Counted from the stretch's first letter, positions 41,818 through 51,452 are shown. The stretch: 64,000 bases of DNA from Streptomyces hawaiiensis (GCF_004803895.1 NZ_CP021978.1:4340001-4404000), one strand, 5' to 3'. A program made the numbers and translations. Notes: generated by a model from the sequence alone, not told the origin.

Positions 41818-42330
41818 GTGACTACTCCGCCGCCCCAGGGCAACCCATTCGCACAGGGCCAGCCCGCGGCTGCACCTCAGGCTCCGTTCCCGCCTCAGGG
41901 CGGGTACCCGCAGCAGCCCGGGCAGCCCGGCTTCCCGCCCCAGGGCGCGGCTCCGTACGCTCCGGTTCCGCCGCAGCCGACCGGTCGCAAGCTCAGCTTC
42001 AAGACCATCAAGAACATCGCCATCGTCATCGCGGTGGCGAGCATTGCCATCGGCGGCTACATAACCAGCCGGGACGACGCCAACACGGCGGCTGTCGGCG
42101 ACTGCATGCACCGCGGCGGCAGCAGCGACAGCAACCCGGACCTCGAAGTCGTGAAGTGCGACGACGCGAAGGCCCAGTACAAGGTGCTGGCCAAGATCGA
42201 GGGCTCGTATCTCACGGACACCCTGGCTTCCAGCAAGTGCGAGGCCGAGGACAAGGACTTCCAGTACACGTACACCGAGAGCGGTGACGGCAAGGACTTC
42301 CTGCTCTGCCTGAAGGACTACAAGAAGTAG
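41818..42330 (+). CDS. single-pass membrane protein with Pro/Gln-rich N terminus (LppU-like)
   Basis: A 170-residue protein. Residues 1-55 are Pro/Gln/Gly-rich and cytoplasmic, one membrane segment follows at about 64-82, and an extracytoplasmic domain has four Cys (VGDCM, VKCDD, SSKCEAE, LLCLK) that may form two disulfides. No function is known. The GTG at 41818 follows AGGGGGA. The gene ends in a parS-centred hairpin. Confidence 0.8.
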   Translation: MTTPPPQGNPFAQGQPAAAPQAPFPPQGGYPQQPGQPGFPPQGAAPYAPVPPQPTGRKLSFKTIKNIAIVIAVASIAIGGYITSRDDANTAAVGDCMHRGGSSDSNPDLEVVKCDDAKAQYKVLAKIEGSYLTDTLASSKCEAEDKDFQYTYTESGDGKDFLLCLKDYKK

Positions 42331-42340
42331 GCAGAGACGA

Positions 42341-42376
42341 CGAGGGGCGGTGTTTCACGTGAAACACCGCCCCTCG
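42341..42376. terminator. 36-bp perfect palindrome with parS at its centre
   Basis: 18-base arms (CGAGGGGCGGT then half of parS) follow the small membrane protein stop. It would form a hairpin terminator while carrying an exact parS. Confidence 0.8.
42352..42365. other. parS: parS site, exact, inside the palindrome
   Basis: GTTTCACGTGAAAC, the centre of the 36-bp inverted repeat. Confidence 0.94.
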
Positions 42377-42406
42377 GTCTGCCTCCCGCAGGCCGCCTGT
42401 CTCCAG

Positions 42407-42438
42407 CGGGGTCGTGTTTCACGTGAAACACGACCCCG
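42407..42438. terminator. 32-bp perfect palindrome with parS at its centre
   Basis: 16-base arms (CGGGGTCGT then half of parS) lie 11 bases from the pcnA stop, facing the first palindrome. It is a second hairpin terminator for the convergent pair. Confidence 0.8.
42416..42429. other. parS: parS site, exact, inside the palindrome
   Basis: GTTTCACGTGAAAC, the centre of the 32-bp inverted repeat and 64 bases from the neighbouring parS. Confidence 0.94.
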
Positions 42439-42448
42439 TTTCACGGCC

Positions 42449-43894
42449 TCAGCTCTCCTGCTCGGCCCACCACTCCTTGAGCTCGGCCACGGCGGCGTCC
42501 TGCTCCATCGGTCCGTTCTCCAGGCGCAGCTCCAGCATGTGCTGGTACGCACGGCCGATGACCGGGCCGGGACCCACGCCGAGGATCTCCATGATCTGGT
42601 TGCCGTCGAGATCCGGACGGATCGAGTCCAGCTCCTCCTGCTCCTGCAGCTTGGCGATCCGCTCCTCCAGCCCGTCGTACGCGCGCGACAGGGCCGCCGC
42701 CTTGCGCTTGTTACGGGTCGTGCAGTCCGAGCGGGTCAGCTTGTGGAGGCGGTCGAGGAGCGGGCCGGCATCACGGACGTAGCGGCGGACCGCGGAGTCC
42801 GTCCACTCGCCCATGCCGTAGCCATGGAAGCGCAGGTGGAGTTCGACCAGACGTGAGACGTCCTTCACCAGCTCGTTGGAGTACTTCAGAGCCGTCATGC
42901 GCTTCTTGGTCATCTTCGCCCCGACCACCTCATGATGGTGGAACGAGACCCGGCCGTCCTTCTCGAAGCGGCGCGTGCGCGGCTTGCCGATGTCGTGCAG
43001 CAGGGCAGCCAGGCGCAGGGTGAGGTCGGGACCGTCCTCCTCGAGCGCCATCGCCTGCTCCAGGACGATGAGCGAGTGGTCGTAGACGTCCTTGTGGCGG
43101 TGGTGCTCGTCACGCTCCAGGCGCAGCGCCGGCAGCTCGGGCACCACGCGTTCGGCGAGACCCGTCTCGACGAGCAGCGTCAGGCCCTTGCGCGGCTGCT
43201 GGGACAGGATCAGCTTGTTCAGCTCGTCCCGCACCCGCTCGGCCGAGACGATCTCGATGCGCCCGGCCATATCCGTCATGGCCGTGACGACCTCGGGGGC
43301 GACCTCGAAGTCGAGCTGAGCCGCGAAGCGTGCGGCCCTCATCATCCGCAGCGGGTCGTCCGAGAACGACTCCTCCGGGGTGCCGGGAGTGCGCAGCACA
43401 CGCGCCGCGAGGTCCTCGAGCCCGCCGTGCGGATCGACGAACTCCTTCTCCGGCAGCGCCACCGCCATCGCGTTCACCGTGAAGTCACGGCGGACGAGAT
43501 CCTCCTCGATGGAGTCGCCGTACGACACCTCGGGCTTGCGCGAGGTGCGGTCGTAGGCCTCCGAGCGGTAGGTGGTCACCTCGATCTGGTAGCCGCCCTT
43601 GTGGGCACCGACCGTGCCGAACGCGATCCCGACCTCCCACACGGCGTCCGCCCACGGGCGCACGATCTTGAGGACGTCCTCGGGGCGGGCATCGGTGGTG
43701 AAGTCCAGGTCGTTGCCGAGCCGGCCCAGCAGCGCGTCCCGTACCGAGCCGCCGACGAGGGCGAGTGAGAACCCGGCCTCCTGGAAGCGGCGGGCGAGGT
43801 CATCGGCGACAGGAGCGACTCGCAGCAGTTCACTCACCGCGCGGTGCTGCACCTGGCTCAGGGCACTGGACGTTTCTTCGTTGGCGTTCGGCAC
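42449..43894 (-). CDS. CCA-adding/poly(A) polymerase-type nucleotidyltransferase with HD domain
   Basis: A 481-residue enzyme. The nucleotidyltransferase head has LVGGSVRDALLG and the catalytic LDFTTDA acid pair. RRDFTVNAMAV and DDPLRMMRAARFAAQLDF follow, and an HD domain (LLHDIGKPRTRRF) is in the C-terminal half. It adds CCA or poly(A) to RNA 3' ends; the streptomycete orthologue has been studied as a CCA/poly(A) enzyme, and the exact activity cannot be told here. The GTG at 43894 follows TACCCT (43903-43908) by eight bases, so the message is leaderless. The longer frame to 44080 is not coding-like. Confidence 0.9.
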   Translation of the reverse strand: MPNANEETSSALSQVQHRAVSELLRVAPVADDLARRFQEAGFSLALVGGSVRDALLGRLGNDLDFTTDARPEDVLKIVRPWADAVWEVGIAFGTVGAHKGGYQIEVTTYRSEAYDRTSRKPEVSYGDSIEEDLVRRDFTVNAMAVALPEKEFVDPHGGLEDLAARVLRTPGTPEESFSDDPLRMMRAARFAAQLDFEVAPEVVTAMTDMAGRIEIVSAERVRDELNKLILSQQPRKGLTLLVETGLAERVVPELPALRLERDEHHRHKDVYDHSLIVLEQAMALEEDGPDLTLRLAALLHDIGKPRTRRFEKDGRVSFHHHEVVGAKMTKKRMTALKYSNELVKDVSRLVELHLRFHGYGMGEWTDSAVRRYVRDAGPLLDRLHKLTRSDCTTRNKRKAAALSRAYDGLEERIAKLQEQEELDSIRPDLDGNQIMEILGVGPGPVIGRAYQHMLELRLENGPMEQDAAVAELKEWWAEQES

Positions 43895-44159
43895 AACAGA
43901 AGAGGGTACGTGGCCGGGCCACCGCGGGCTCCCCCTAATCCGCATGCAGAAGCATGTGGACACGTCCGGTATACGTGCACAATCCCAGCTCATGAGCCTT
44001 AAAGAAGCGTTCCCGGCCATAGGGTCGTATACCGGACAGCACGGCGTCGGCCCGCGATCTTGTGGAGCGGACCGCGGCACTTCCCCTCAGCGCGCATCGT
44101 TACCATGCGTGGACGCACATTCCGACGACCACTGACGACGACGAGGGACGGACGAGCGC

Positions 44160-46565
44160 GTGGCCGAGGCGGCAGACTTCCAGGGGACCAGTGCCTCACC
44201 TGCCCGCCGCTTGCTGCGGCGCACCGGGGCACTGCTCGCCGGCGCGCCCCTGTTGGCCGGACTCCTCCAGCTGCCCGCCGCGACGCCGGCGGGCGCGGCC
44301 GGGCAGGAGTCCCTGCAGGCAGCCTCCAGCGCGGGCTCGGTGTCGGTCGCGGTCGACTCGCTCAGCCCCAGCGCCCCCTCGGAGGGGGACACGGTGACCG
44401 TGTCGGGCACCGTAACCAACAACGGCAAGCAGACCGTCACCGGCGCCCACGTCGACCTGCAGGTGGGCCCCCCTCTCGAAACCCGCTCGGCGATCGACAC
44501 CCTCGCCAAGAAGAGCGACGACATCCAAGGACCCTCCGGCGAAAAGGTCGGCGGCAAGTACACCGAGAAGTTCTCCGCGCTCACCCCCGGTGTCGCTGAG
44601 CCGTTCAGCATCTCCGTGCCGACCGACAAGCTGGATCTCGGCCGCGACGGCGTCTATCAGCTGGCCGTCGCGCTCTCCGGGAAGACCGCGGCTCAGTCCT
44701 GGGACCAGGTTCTCGGCATCCAGCGCACGTTCCTGCCGTGGCAGCCGGAGGAAGCCGGCACCATGACGAAGACCACGTTCCTGTGGCCGCTCGTCTCCAG
44801 CGCCCACATGGCGGCCGAGACAGGGTCGAACGAGCAGCAGACGCCGGTCTTCCGCGACGACGAGCTCGCCGAGGAGATCGCTCCGGGCGGTCGCCTCGAC
44901 CAGATGGTGTCGCTGGGCAAGGGCCTCGACGTCACGTGGGTGGTCGATCCGGACCTGCTGGCGTCCGTCGACGCGATGACGGGGAGCTACGAGGTCCGCG
45001 GTGCGGACGGCTCTACCACCCCCGGCAAGAACCAGGAGATCGCCAAGCACTGGCTCGCCGAGCTCCAGCAGGCGGTCACGGGCGAAGAGGTGGCCGCCCT
45101 GCCGTTCGGCGACCCGGACCTGGCGTCCCTCGCCCACAACGGCACGAACGTCACCGGCTCGCTGAGCCACCTGAAGGAGGCCACCGACGCCGCCGAGGAG
45201 ACGGTGGACACGATCCTCCATGTAAAACCGTCCACGGACTTCGCCTGGCCGGTGGACGGCGCCGTCGACCCGTCGATCGTGAAGGTCGCCACCTCTGCGG
45301 GCGCCGACAAGGTCATCACTCGCAGCGACAGCCTCCAGGACAACCTGTCGTACACGCCCTCCGCAGCCCGTCCCATCGGCGGCGGTACCACGGCGGTCGT
45401 CGCGGACTCCCGGTTGTCCACGGCGTTCCGGGGCGACCTGACCAAGGCCTCCGCCTCCACGCTCGCCGTGCAGCGTTTCCTGGCCCAGAGCCTGACGCTC
45501 GGCCTGCAGACGAGCAAGCAGCGCAGCGTCGTCGTCGCCCCGCAGCGCATGCCGTCCGTGAGCCAGGCGCAGGCCATGGCCGAGGCCCTGGCGACCCTCC
45601 AGGACGGGAACTGGTCCGAGTCGCAGGACCTCACGGCCGCCGCCAAGGCCAAGCCCGACCCGGCTGCCGACACGAAGGTGCCGTCGGTCTCGGCGTACCC
45701 TTCCACGCTGCGCAAGCAGGAGCTGCCGCGCGCCGCCTTCGAGCAGATCGCCAGGACCCAGCGCAAGCTCGACAAGTTCAAGGTGATCCTCACCCGCCAG
45801 TCCCGGGTGGTGACCCCCTTCGGGCGGGCCATGAACCGCGAGATGTCCACATCGTGGCGCGGCCGGGGCATCGCAGCGGTGGGATACCGCGACGGCATCG
45901 AGTCGTACCTCAACGGGCTCATCGACGGGGTCAAGCTGATCCAGAAGTCGGAGACCAAGCTCTCCGGCCGCAGCGCCATGATTCCCGTGACCGTCCAGAA
46001 CAACCTGGTCCAGGGCGTCGAGCACCTGGAGCTGCGACTGACGTCGAAGAACCCCACGCGACTCAAGATCGGCGGAGACGCCTACGACGAGCAGCCCGTC
46101 ACCGTCAACGGCGGCCACGCCCAGTCGGTGAAGTTCACCACGTCGGCCAACGCCAACGGCCGGGCGGAAGTCGTCGCCCAGCTGTACACGGAGGACGGCC
46201 AGAAGTACGGCGACCCGGTCACCTTCGACGTGAAGGTCACCGAGGTCACGCCCACGGTGATGCTGGTCATCGGCGGTGGTGTCCTGCTCCTGGTCCTCGC
46301 GGGCTTCCGGATGTACACCCACCGCAAGCGCGCCGCCGCCCGTGAGGCCGCCGAGGACGACACAGCCGAGGCGGACGACGAGATCGACGGCCCGCAGAGC
46401 CAGGTCGACGCTCCGCAGAACCCGGAGGCCTCCGGCGTACGTCTCAAGGAGGAGTCCGAGGCAGGCTCAGGGGCAGACGGCCCCGAGCAGCCGAGTGACC
46501 CGGCCCCGGACACCGCAGCGGAAAGCGCCGACCCGTCCGGCACGGGTGAGAGAGTGGACCGTTGA
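44160..46565 (+). CDS. large secreted/membrane-anchored protein, DUF6049 type
   Basis: An 801-residue protein with an N-terminal signal sequence (positively charged RRLLRRTG, hydrophobic core, cleavage region PAGAAGQ about residue 50), a Ser/Thr-rich beta domain (SVSVAVDSLSPSAPSEGDTV), a long middle domain, and one membrane segment near residue 705-725 followed by a basic then acidic cytoplasmic tail. This is the actinobacterial DUF6049 layout, found upstream of murJ. The role is unknown; the genomic link suggests envelope assembly. The start is GTG 44160. Confidence 0.85.
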   Translation: MAEAADFQGTSASPARRLLRRTGALLAGAPLLAGLLQLPAATPAGAAGQESLQAASSAGSVSVAVDSLSPSAPSEGDTVTVSGTVTNNGKQTVTGAHVDLQVGPPLETRSAIDTLAKKSDDIQGPSGEKVGGKYTEKFSALTPGVAEPFSISVPTDKLDLGRDGVYQLAVALSGKTAAQSWDQVLGIQRTFLPWQPEEAGTMTKTTFLWPLVSSAHMAAETGSNEQQTPVFRDDELAEEIAPGGRLDQMVSLGKGLDVTWVVDPDLLASVDAMTGSYEVRGADGSTTPGKNQEIAKHWLAELQQAVTGEEVAALPFGDPDLASLAHNGTNVTGSLSHLKEATDAAEETVDTILHVKPSTDFAWPVDGAVDPSIVKVATSAGADKVITRSDSLQDNLSYTPSAARPIGGGTTAVVADSRLSTAFRGDLTKASASTLAVQRFLAQSLTLGLQTSKQRSVVVAPQRMPSVSQAQAMAEALATLQDGNWSESQDLTAAAKAKPDPAADTKVPSVSAYPSTLRKQELPRAAFEQIARTQRKLDKFKVILTRQSRVVTPFGRAMNREMSTSWRGRGIAAVGYRDGIESYLNGLIDGVKLIQKSETKLSGRSAMIPVTVQNNLVQGVEHLELRLTSKNPTRLKIGGDAYDEQPVTVNGGHAQSVKFTTSANANGRAEVVAQLYTEDGQKYGDPVTFDVKVTEVTPTVMLVIGGGVLLLVLAGFRMYTHRKRAAAREAAEDDTAEADDEIDGPQSQVDAPQNPEASGVRLKEESEAGSGADGPEQPSDPAPDTAAESADPSGTGERVDR

Positions 46566-46608
46566 GAAATCGTGGCCGGTGGGCCCGGGACGATGAGGTG
46601 GGGTAACC

Positions 46609-48903
46609 ATGAACGCGCCGTACGACGGTGACCGCGGTCGTGCCGCGGGCAGCTCGGGCTACCCCGATGCGGGCGGGCCCGAGGGTTCACCGCCCGAGCA
46701 CGGCCAGGTGCCGCCGCAGCCGCCCACGGACATGTACCTCCAGGACGCCTACGGCCAGGACCCCTACCGGGCACAGGACCTCTCCGCCCAGGACCCGGTC
46801 GGCGAGGCACTGTACGACCGCGCCGCGCACCCGCCGCCCGCTCCGGGCACGTATCAGCCGCAGCAGCAGCTGTACGGCCAGCCGCCGCAGTCGCCGTACG
46901 CACCCGACCCGCAGGTGTGGGCTCAGACGCCGGCGCCTGAGCCGGAGGGGCCGACGCGGCATCTGCCGTACGGCGACGACCCCCGCACCACCCAGTTCGT
47001 GGGCGTGGACGAACTCGTCTCCCGGGCGGGCGAGCCGCGCCAGGAGCCGGACGCGTTCGCGCACCTCTTCCGGGACCAGCAGCAGAGCAGCGGTCACCCG
47101 TCGTACGAGTCGCCGTCGGTGCCCGGCCCGTCCCCGGCTCCGGGGCAGATGGCACAGAGCCCGTACGCACCGCAGGGTCAGTACGCGGACCCCGGCCAGA
47201 CCGCGGCGGCACCGTCCCTCGTGGACGAGACGCCGGACCCGGTACCCGCCGCCTCGTCCGCCCCGAAGAAGGGCGGCCGCGCCGCGGGCCTGATGAAGTC
47301 CAGCGCCGTGATGGCGGCGGGCACGATGGTCTCCCGCCTCACCGGCTTCATCCGCTCCGCGCTGATCGTGTCGGCGCTGGGTGTCGGCCTCCTCGGTGAC
47401 ACCTTCCAGGTTGCCTACCAGCTGCCGACGATGATCTACATCCTCACCGTTGGCGGCGGTCTCAACTCCGTCTTCGTGCCGCAGCTCGTGCGCGCCATGA
47501 AGGAGGACGAGGACGGCGGCGAAGCGTACGCCAACCGCCTCCTCACCCTCGTCATCGTGACGCTCGGCGCACTCACCGCGCTCTCGGTCATCGGCGCACC
47601 GCTCCTGATCCGCGTGCTGTCCGACCCGGTGGCCAGCGACCCGGCCGCGAACCAGGTCGCCGTCACCTTCGCCCAGTACTTCCTGCCCACGATCTTCTTC
47701 ATGGGCATCCACGTGGTGATGGGCCAGATCCTCAACGCCCGCGGCAAGTTCGGCGCGATGATGTGGACCCCGGTCCTGAACAACATCGTCATCATCGTGA
47801 CGCTGGGCATGTTCATCTACGTCTACGGCACCGCGGCCGACTCCGGGATGAAGGCCACGAACATTCCGCCGGAAGGCCAGCAACTGCTGGGCATCGGCGT
47901 CCTGCTCGGCCTCGTGGTCCAGGCGCTCGCGATGATTCCCTACCTGCGCGAGACCGGTTTCCGGCTGCGGCTGCGCTTCGACTGGAAGGGTCAAGGCCTC
48001 GGCAAGGCGGTCACGCTGGCCAAGTGGACGGTCCTGTTCGTCCTCGCCAACCAGGCGGGCGCCATGATCGTCATTCAGCTGTCCACCGCGGCGGGCAAGG
48101 CCTCGCCGGTCGACGGCACCGGCTTCGCCGCCTACGCCAACGCACAGCTGATCTGGGGTCTGCCGCAGGCCATCATCACGGTCTCCCTCATGGCCGCCCT
48201 GCTGCCGCGCCTGTCGCGCTCGGCGGCCGAGGGCGACGGGGGCGCCGTCCGCGACGACATCTCCCAGGGCCTGCGCACCACGGCGGTCGCGATCGTGCCG
48301 ATCGCGTTCGGGTTTCTCTCCATCGGCATCCCGATGTGCACGCTGATGTTCGGTTCCTCGGGCACCAGCGAGGCCACCAACATGGGCTTCATGCTGATGG
48401 CGTTCGGTCTCGGCCTGATCCCGTACTCGGTGCAGTACGTGGTCCTGCGTGCCTTCTACGCCTACGAGGACACCCGAACTCCTTTCTACAACACGGTCAT
48501 CGTGGCCGCGGTGAACGCGGGCGCCTCGGCGATCTGCTACTTCGTCATCCCGTCCCGCTGGGCCGTGGTCGGCATGGCCGCCTCATACGGCCTGGCCTAC
48601 GCGATCGGCGTCGGCGTCGCCTGGCGCCGGCTGCGCAAGCGGCTCGGCGGGGACCTCGACGGCGCCCGCGTCCTGCGGACTTACGCCCGGCTGTGCATCG
48701 CGTCGGTCCCGGCCGCCCTGCTCAGCGGCGCGGCCTGCTACGGCATCGGGCACTCGCTCGGCCAGGGCCCCGCGGGCTCGTTCGCCGCGGTCCTGGCAGG
48801 CGGTGCCGTGCTGCTCGGGGTCTTCTTCGTCGCCGCCCGCCGCATGCGCATCGAGGAGCTCAACTCGCTGGTCGGCATGGTCCGCGGGCGCCTGGGACGC
48901 TGA
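46609..48903 (+). CDS. murJ: lipid II flippase MurJ (MviN)
   Basis: A 764-residue protein. The first 220 residues are a Pro/Gln/Tyr-rich cytoplasmic tail. The membrane part starts at GLMKSSAVMAAGTMVSRLTGFIRSALIV and has 14-15 hydrophobic segments of the MOP flippase fold. It moves lipid-linked peptidoglycan precursors across the membrane. The ATG at 46609 is 43 bases after the previous stop, and the pseudokinase gene follows, as in other actinobacteria. Confidence 0.94.
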   Translation: MNAPYDGDRGRAAGSSGYPDAGGPEGSPPEHGQVPPQPPTDMYLQDAYGQDPYRAQDLSAQDPVGEALYDRAAHPPPAPGTYQPQQQLYGQPPQSPYAPDPQVWAQTPAPEPEGPTRHLPYGDDPRTTQFVGVDELVSRAGEPRQEPDAFAHLFRDQQQSSGHPSYESPSVPGPSPAPGQMAQSPYAPQGQYADPGQTAAAPSLVDETPDPVPAASSAPKKGGRAAGLMKSSAVMAAGTMVSRLTGFIRSALIVSALGVGLLGDTFQVAYQLPTMIYILTVGGGLNSVFVPQLVRAMKEDEDGGEAYANRLLTLVIVTLGALTALSVIGAPLLIRVLSDPVASDPAANQVAVTFAQYFLPTIFFMGIHVVMGQILNARGKFGAMMWTPVLNNIVIIVTLGMFIYVYGTAADSGMKATNIPPEGQQLLGIGVLLGLVVQALAMIPYLRETGFRLRLRFDWKGQGLGKAVTLAKWTVLFVLANQAGAMIVIQLSTAAGKASPVDGTGFAAYANAQLIWGLPQAIITVSLMAALLPRLSRSAAEGDGGAVRDDISQGLRTTAVAIVPIAFGFLSIGIPMCTLMFGSSGTSEATNMGFMLMAFGLGLIPYSVQYVVLRAFYAYEDTRTPFYNTVIVAAVNAGASAICYFVIPSRWAVVGMAASYGLAYAIGVGVAWRRLRKRLGGDLDGARVLRTYARLCIASVPAALLSGAACYGIGHSLGQGPAGSFAAVLAGGAVLLGVFFVAARRMRIEELNSLVGMVRGRLGR

Positions 48904-49043
48904 GTCGGGGGGTAGGCGCACAACCATCGTCAGCCACCGCGTGTCGTGCATAGCGGCGGACTGTGGGCACAATTGGTTTCGGCTTCGGACGGCGCGCACT
49001 GGATGCCGGCCGGCGCGCAATGGATGGGGAGGCAGGAACGACG

Positions 49044-50756
49044 GTGGCGGAACGGAGTACGGCTGCCGTCGACGTGGCAGACAACAGCGACGAGACGTCG
49101 CTGACCGCACAGGCGGACCAGTCCACGGCCGACGGTGTGGCCAAGAACCGGGAGCGGGACACGGACAGCGACGAGGTACAGGAGAGCACCCGGACCGACG
49201 GTGCCGGAACGACCTCGCCGCCCGAGCTGCACAGTGGTCACAAGCTCGCCAGACGCTACCGCCTCGAGGAGTGCGTCACCCGTCTGGACGGTTTCAGCAG
49301 TTGGCGTGCGGTGGACGAGAAGCTCCGCCGTGCCGTCGGCGTGCACATCCTGCCCGCCGACCACTCGCGGGCCCGCTCCGTCCTGGCGGCCGCCCGCTCC
49401 TCCGCCCTCCTGGGCGACCCGCGCTTCGTCCAGGTGCTGGACGCGGTGGAGGAGAACGACGTCGTCTACGTCGTCCACGAGTGGCTGCCCGACGCGACGG
49501 AACTGACCACGCTCCTCGCCTCCGGGCCCCTGGAGCCCTATGACGCCTACCAGATGGTCAGTCAGGTCGCCTCCGCCATGGCCGCAGCCCATCGTGAAGG
49601 CCTCGCCCATCTGCGGCTGAACCCCAACGCCGTACTGCGCGCCTCGACCGGCCAGTGGCGCATCCGCGGCCTCGCCGTGAACGCCGCCCTGCGCGGCGCC
49701 GCGTCCGACACCCCGCAGCGCGCCGACACCGAGGCCATCGGCGCCCTGCTGTACGCGGCGCTCACGCAGCGCTGGCCGTACGAGAGCGACGCCTATGGTC
49801 TGTCGGGCCTGCCGAAGGACATCGGCCTGATCGCGCCCGACCAGGTGCGCGCCGGGGTGCACCGCGGTCTGTCCGAGCTCTCCATGCGCGCGCTCGCCAA
49901 CGACGGTGCCACCGCATCCCGGCACGAGTCGCCGTGCACCACTCCCGAGGAGCTGGTGAAGGCGGTCGGCGAGATGCCCCGCATCCGCCCTCCGGAGCCG
50001 GCGTTCACCGCCCCGCCCGAGTACCAGCGCACGACGTACCAGCAGGGCACCTACGGCCGTCAGTCCCCGCGCCCCGGCGTCACTCAGCCGGTCCCGTCCC
50101 CGCCGCCCCCGCTCCAGAGCCGCACGGGCAAGGCCCTCAAGTGGGCCGTCTCCGCGCTCCTGATCGCGGCGCTGGGCCTCGGCAGCTGGCAGCTGGCGGA
50201 CGCGCTGATGGACCAGGGCGGTAAGACGGACGACCCGAACCAGACGCAAACGACGGACGGCGATGACGGCAACAAGCCCGCAGCGCCCCTGAAGCAGATT
50301 CCGATCGACAGCGTTCGGGAGTTCGCCCCGAGTGGGTCCGGCATAAAGGAAAATGAGGTCCAGCTCGCCATCGACGGCAAGTCGGACACCGCATGGATCA
50401 CTCCGCAGTACCAGAACTATGCGAACTTCGGAAACCTGCCGTCGCGAAAGGATGGCAGCGGGCTGATCGTGGACCTCGGGCGGGTCCGAGAGGTGTCTCA
50501 AGTCGACATCACGATGTACCGGAGTGGACAGACAGTCGAAGTCCTGGCTGCGGACAAGGACGTTTCCGGCCCGTCAGCGCTAGGTGAGTTCTCCCGTCGA
50601 CTGAGCAAACTGTCAAAAGCAGAGACACAGCTCCAGATCAGCCTGAAGAAGCCCGTTCAGACTCGGTACGTGCTTGTTCACATCACAGAGCTGCCGATCG
50701 ATGGTTCTGCGGACCGTTTCAGGGGCGGCATCTCAGAGATCCAGGTCAAGGGCTGA
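49044..50756 (+). CDS. membrane pseudokinase with C-terminal discoidin-like domain
   Basis: A 570-residue protein. Residues about 65-330 have a protein-kinase fold, but the catalytic residues are lost: the HRD-type motif reads HLRLNPN (no Asp), the DFG-like segment is IRGLA, and the VAIK Lys is replaced (VGVHIL). It is therefore a pseudokinase, like the MviN-linked kinase-like domain of mycobacteria. One membrane segment follows at about residues 365-385, then an extracytoplasmic F5/8-type-like domain (EVQLAIDGKSDTAWIT, QVDITMYRSG). I chose GTG 49044 because AGGAA precedes it. An upstream ATG at 48963 is possible. Confidence 0.85.
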   Translation: MAERSTAAVDVADNSDETSLTAQADQSTADGVAKNRERDTDSDEVQESTRTDGAGTTSPPELHSGHKLARRYRLEECVTRLDGFSSWRAVDEKLRRAVGVHILPADHSRARSVLAAARSSALLGDPRFVQVLDAVEENDVVYVVHEWLPDATELTTLLASGPLEPYDAYQMVSQVASAMAAAHREGLAHLRLNPNAVLRASTGQWRIRGLAVNAALRGAASDTPQRADTEAIGALLYAALTQRWPYESDAYGLSGLPKDIGLIAPDQVRAGVHRGLSELSMRALANDGATASRHESPCTTPEELVKAVGEMPRIRPPEPAFTAPPEYQRTTYQQGTYGRQSPRPGVTQPVPSPPPPLQSRTGKALKWAVSALLIAALGLGSWQLADALMDQGGKTDDPNQTQTTDGDDGNKPAAPLKQIPIDSVREFAPSGSGIKENEVQLAIDGKSDTAWITPQYQNYANFGNLPSRKDGSGLIVDLGRVREVSQVDITMYRSGQTVEVLAADKDVSGPSALGEFSRRLSKLSKAETQLQISLKKPVQTRYVLVHITELPIDGSADRFRGGISEIQVKG

Positions 50757-50911
50757 CAGAACGCGCGACCCCGGCATCCGCCGGGCACCGTGACGTGCGT
50801 CACATCGCGCTAGATCGCTCAGACTTGAACAGAACACGACATATAATCGTTCAGTCGTTCGATACTTTGCTGCGCATTTCCGCCATGCGCTCCATTCATA
50901 ACAGAGGAATA

Positions 50912-51370
50912 ATGAAGCGACGTATAGCAGCGGTAGCGACCGCTGCGGCTGCCGCACTCCTGTCCTTCCTGCCGACCAACGCATCCGCGGCAACCCACAC
51001 GAAATGCCCCAGTGGCAGCCTTTGCCTGCAGCTGCACTACAACTCCTACTGGGGTGGTTCGAGCACAGCGTTCACTCACTCGGTCTCCAATTTTGGCGAC
51101 TACACATTCCTGAGCTCCGGTGCCGGCCAGGGATTGACCGTGAAGAACAACGCTGCCTCCGCCTCGCTGCTCGACTACCCCGCCAACCACTCGAACGCTG
51201 CGATCTTCTTCCGCAGTGGTTACGGCGGTGCATGTGACTTCTTCTACGGTCACGGCGAGGGTTCCTTCACCGAGGCGTGGCGTCTGGGTCCCACCTATAA
51301 CGAGAACGCCTCCTTCTACTTCACCAAGGGCGGCCCGCCTTCCGGTTCGAACTGCGCGACTTGGCGCTGA
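50912..51370 (+). CDS. secreted small protein of peptidase inhibitor I36 type
   Basis: A 152-residue protein with a clear signal peptide (MKRRIAAVATAAAAALLSF, Ala-x-Ala near residue 26). The mature part is rich in aromatic and polar residues with Cys pairs (CPSGSLCL, ACDFF, NCATW) and resembles the small I36-like inhibitor/beta-gamma-crystallin-type secreted proteins of streptomycetes. An AGAGGA ribosome binding site precedes the ATG. Codon use is less GC3-rich than in neighbours. It is followed by a hairpin and a lipoprotein gene, and it may be acquired. Confidence 0.75.
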   Translation: MKRRIAAVATAAAAALLSFLPTNASAATHTKCPSGSLCLQLHYNSYWGGSSTAFTHSVSNFGDYTFLSSGAGQGLTVKNNAASASLLDYPANHSNAAIFFRSGYGGACDFFYGHGEGSFTEAWRLGPTYNENASFYFTKGGPPSGSNCATWR

Positions 51371-51382
51371 CCCGAGCCGTTC

Positions 51383-51417
51383 GAACGGCGGGTGGGGAGT
51401 ACGCCCACCCGCCGTTC
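51383..51417 (+). terminator. hairpin terminator after the I36-type gene
   Basis: 14-base arms (GAACGGCGGGTGGG / CCCACCCGCCGTTC) with a seven-base loop, 13 bases after the stop. Confidence 0.75.
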
Positions 51418-51452
51418 TGCATGTAACCCAAGAAAGGGACAGGGCTACAGAA

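Noticed and set aside
42438..42445. GTTTCACG half-site after the second palindrome considered as a third parS
   Set aside because: Only the left arm is present; the right half is unrelated.
44196..46322. 708-codon minus-strand frame opposite the DUF6049 gene
   Set aside because: Its Arg/Gly/Val-rich sequence mirrors codon bias of the real gene; no domain or start signal.
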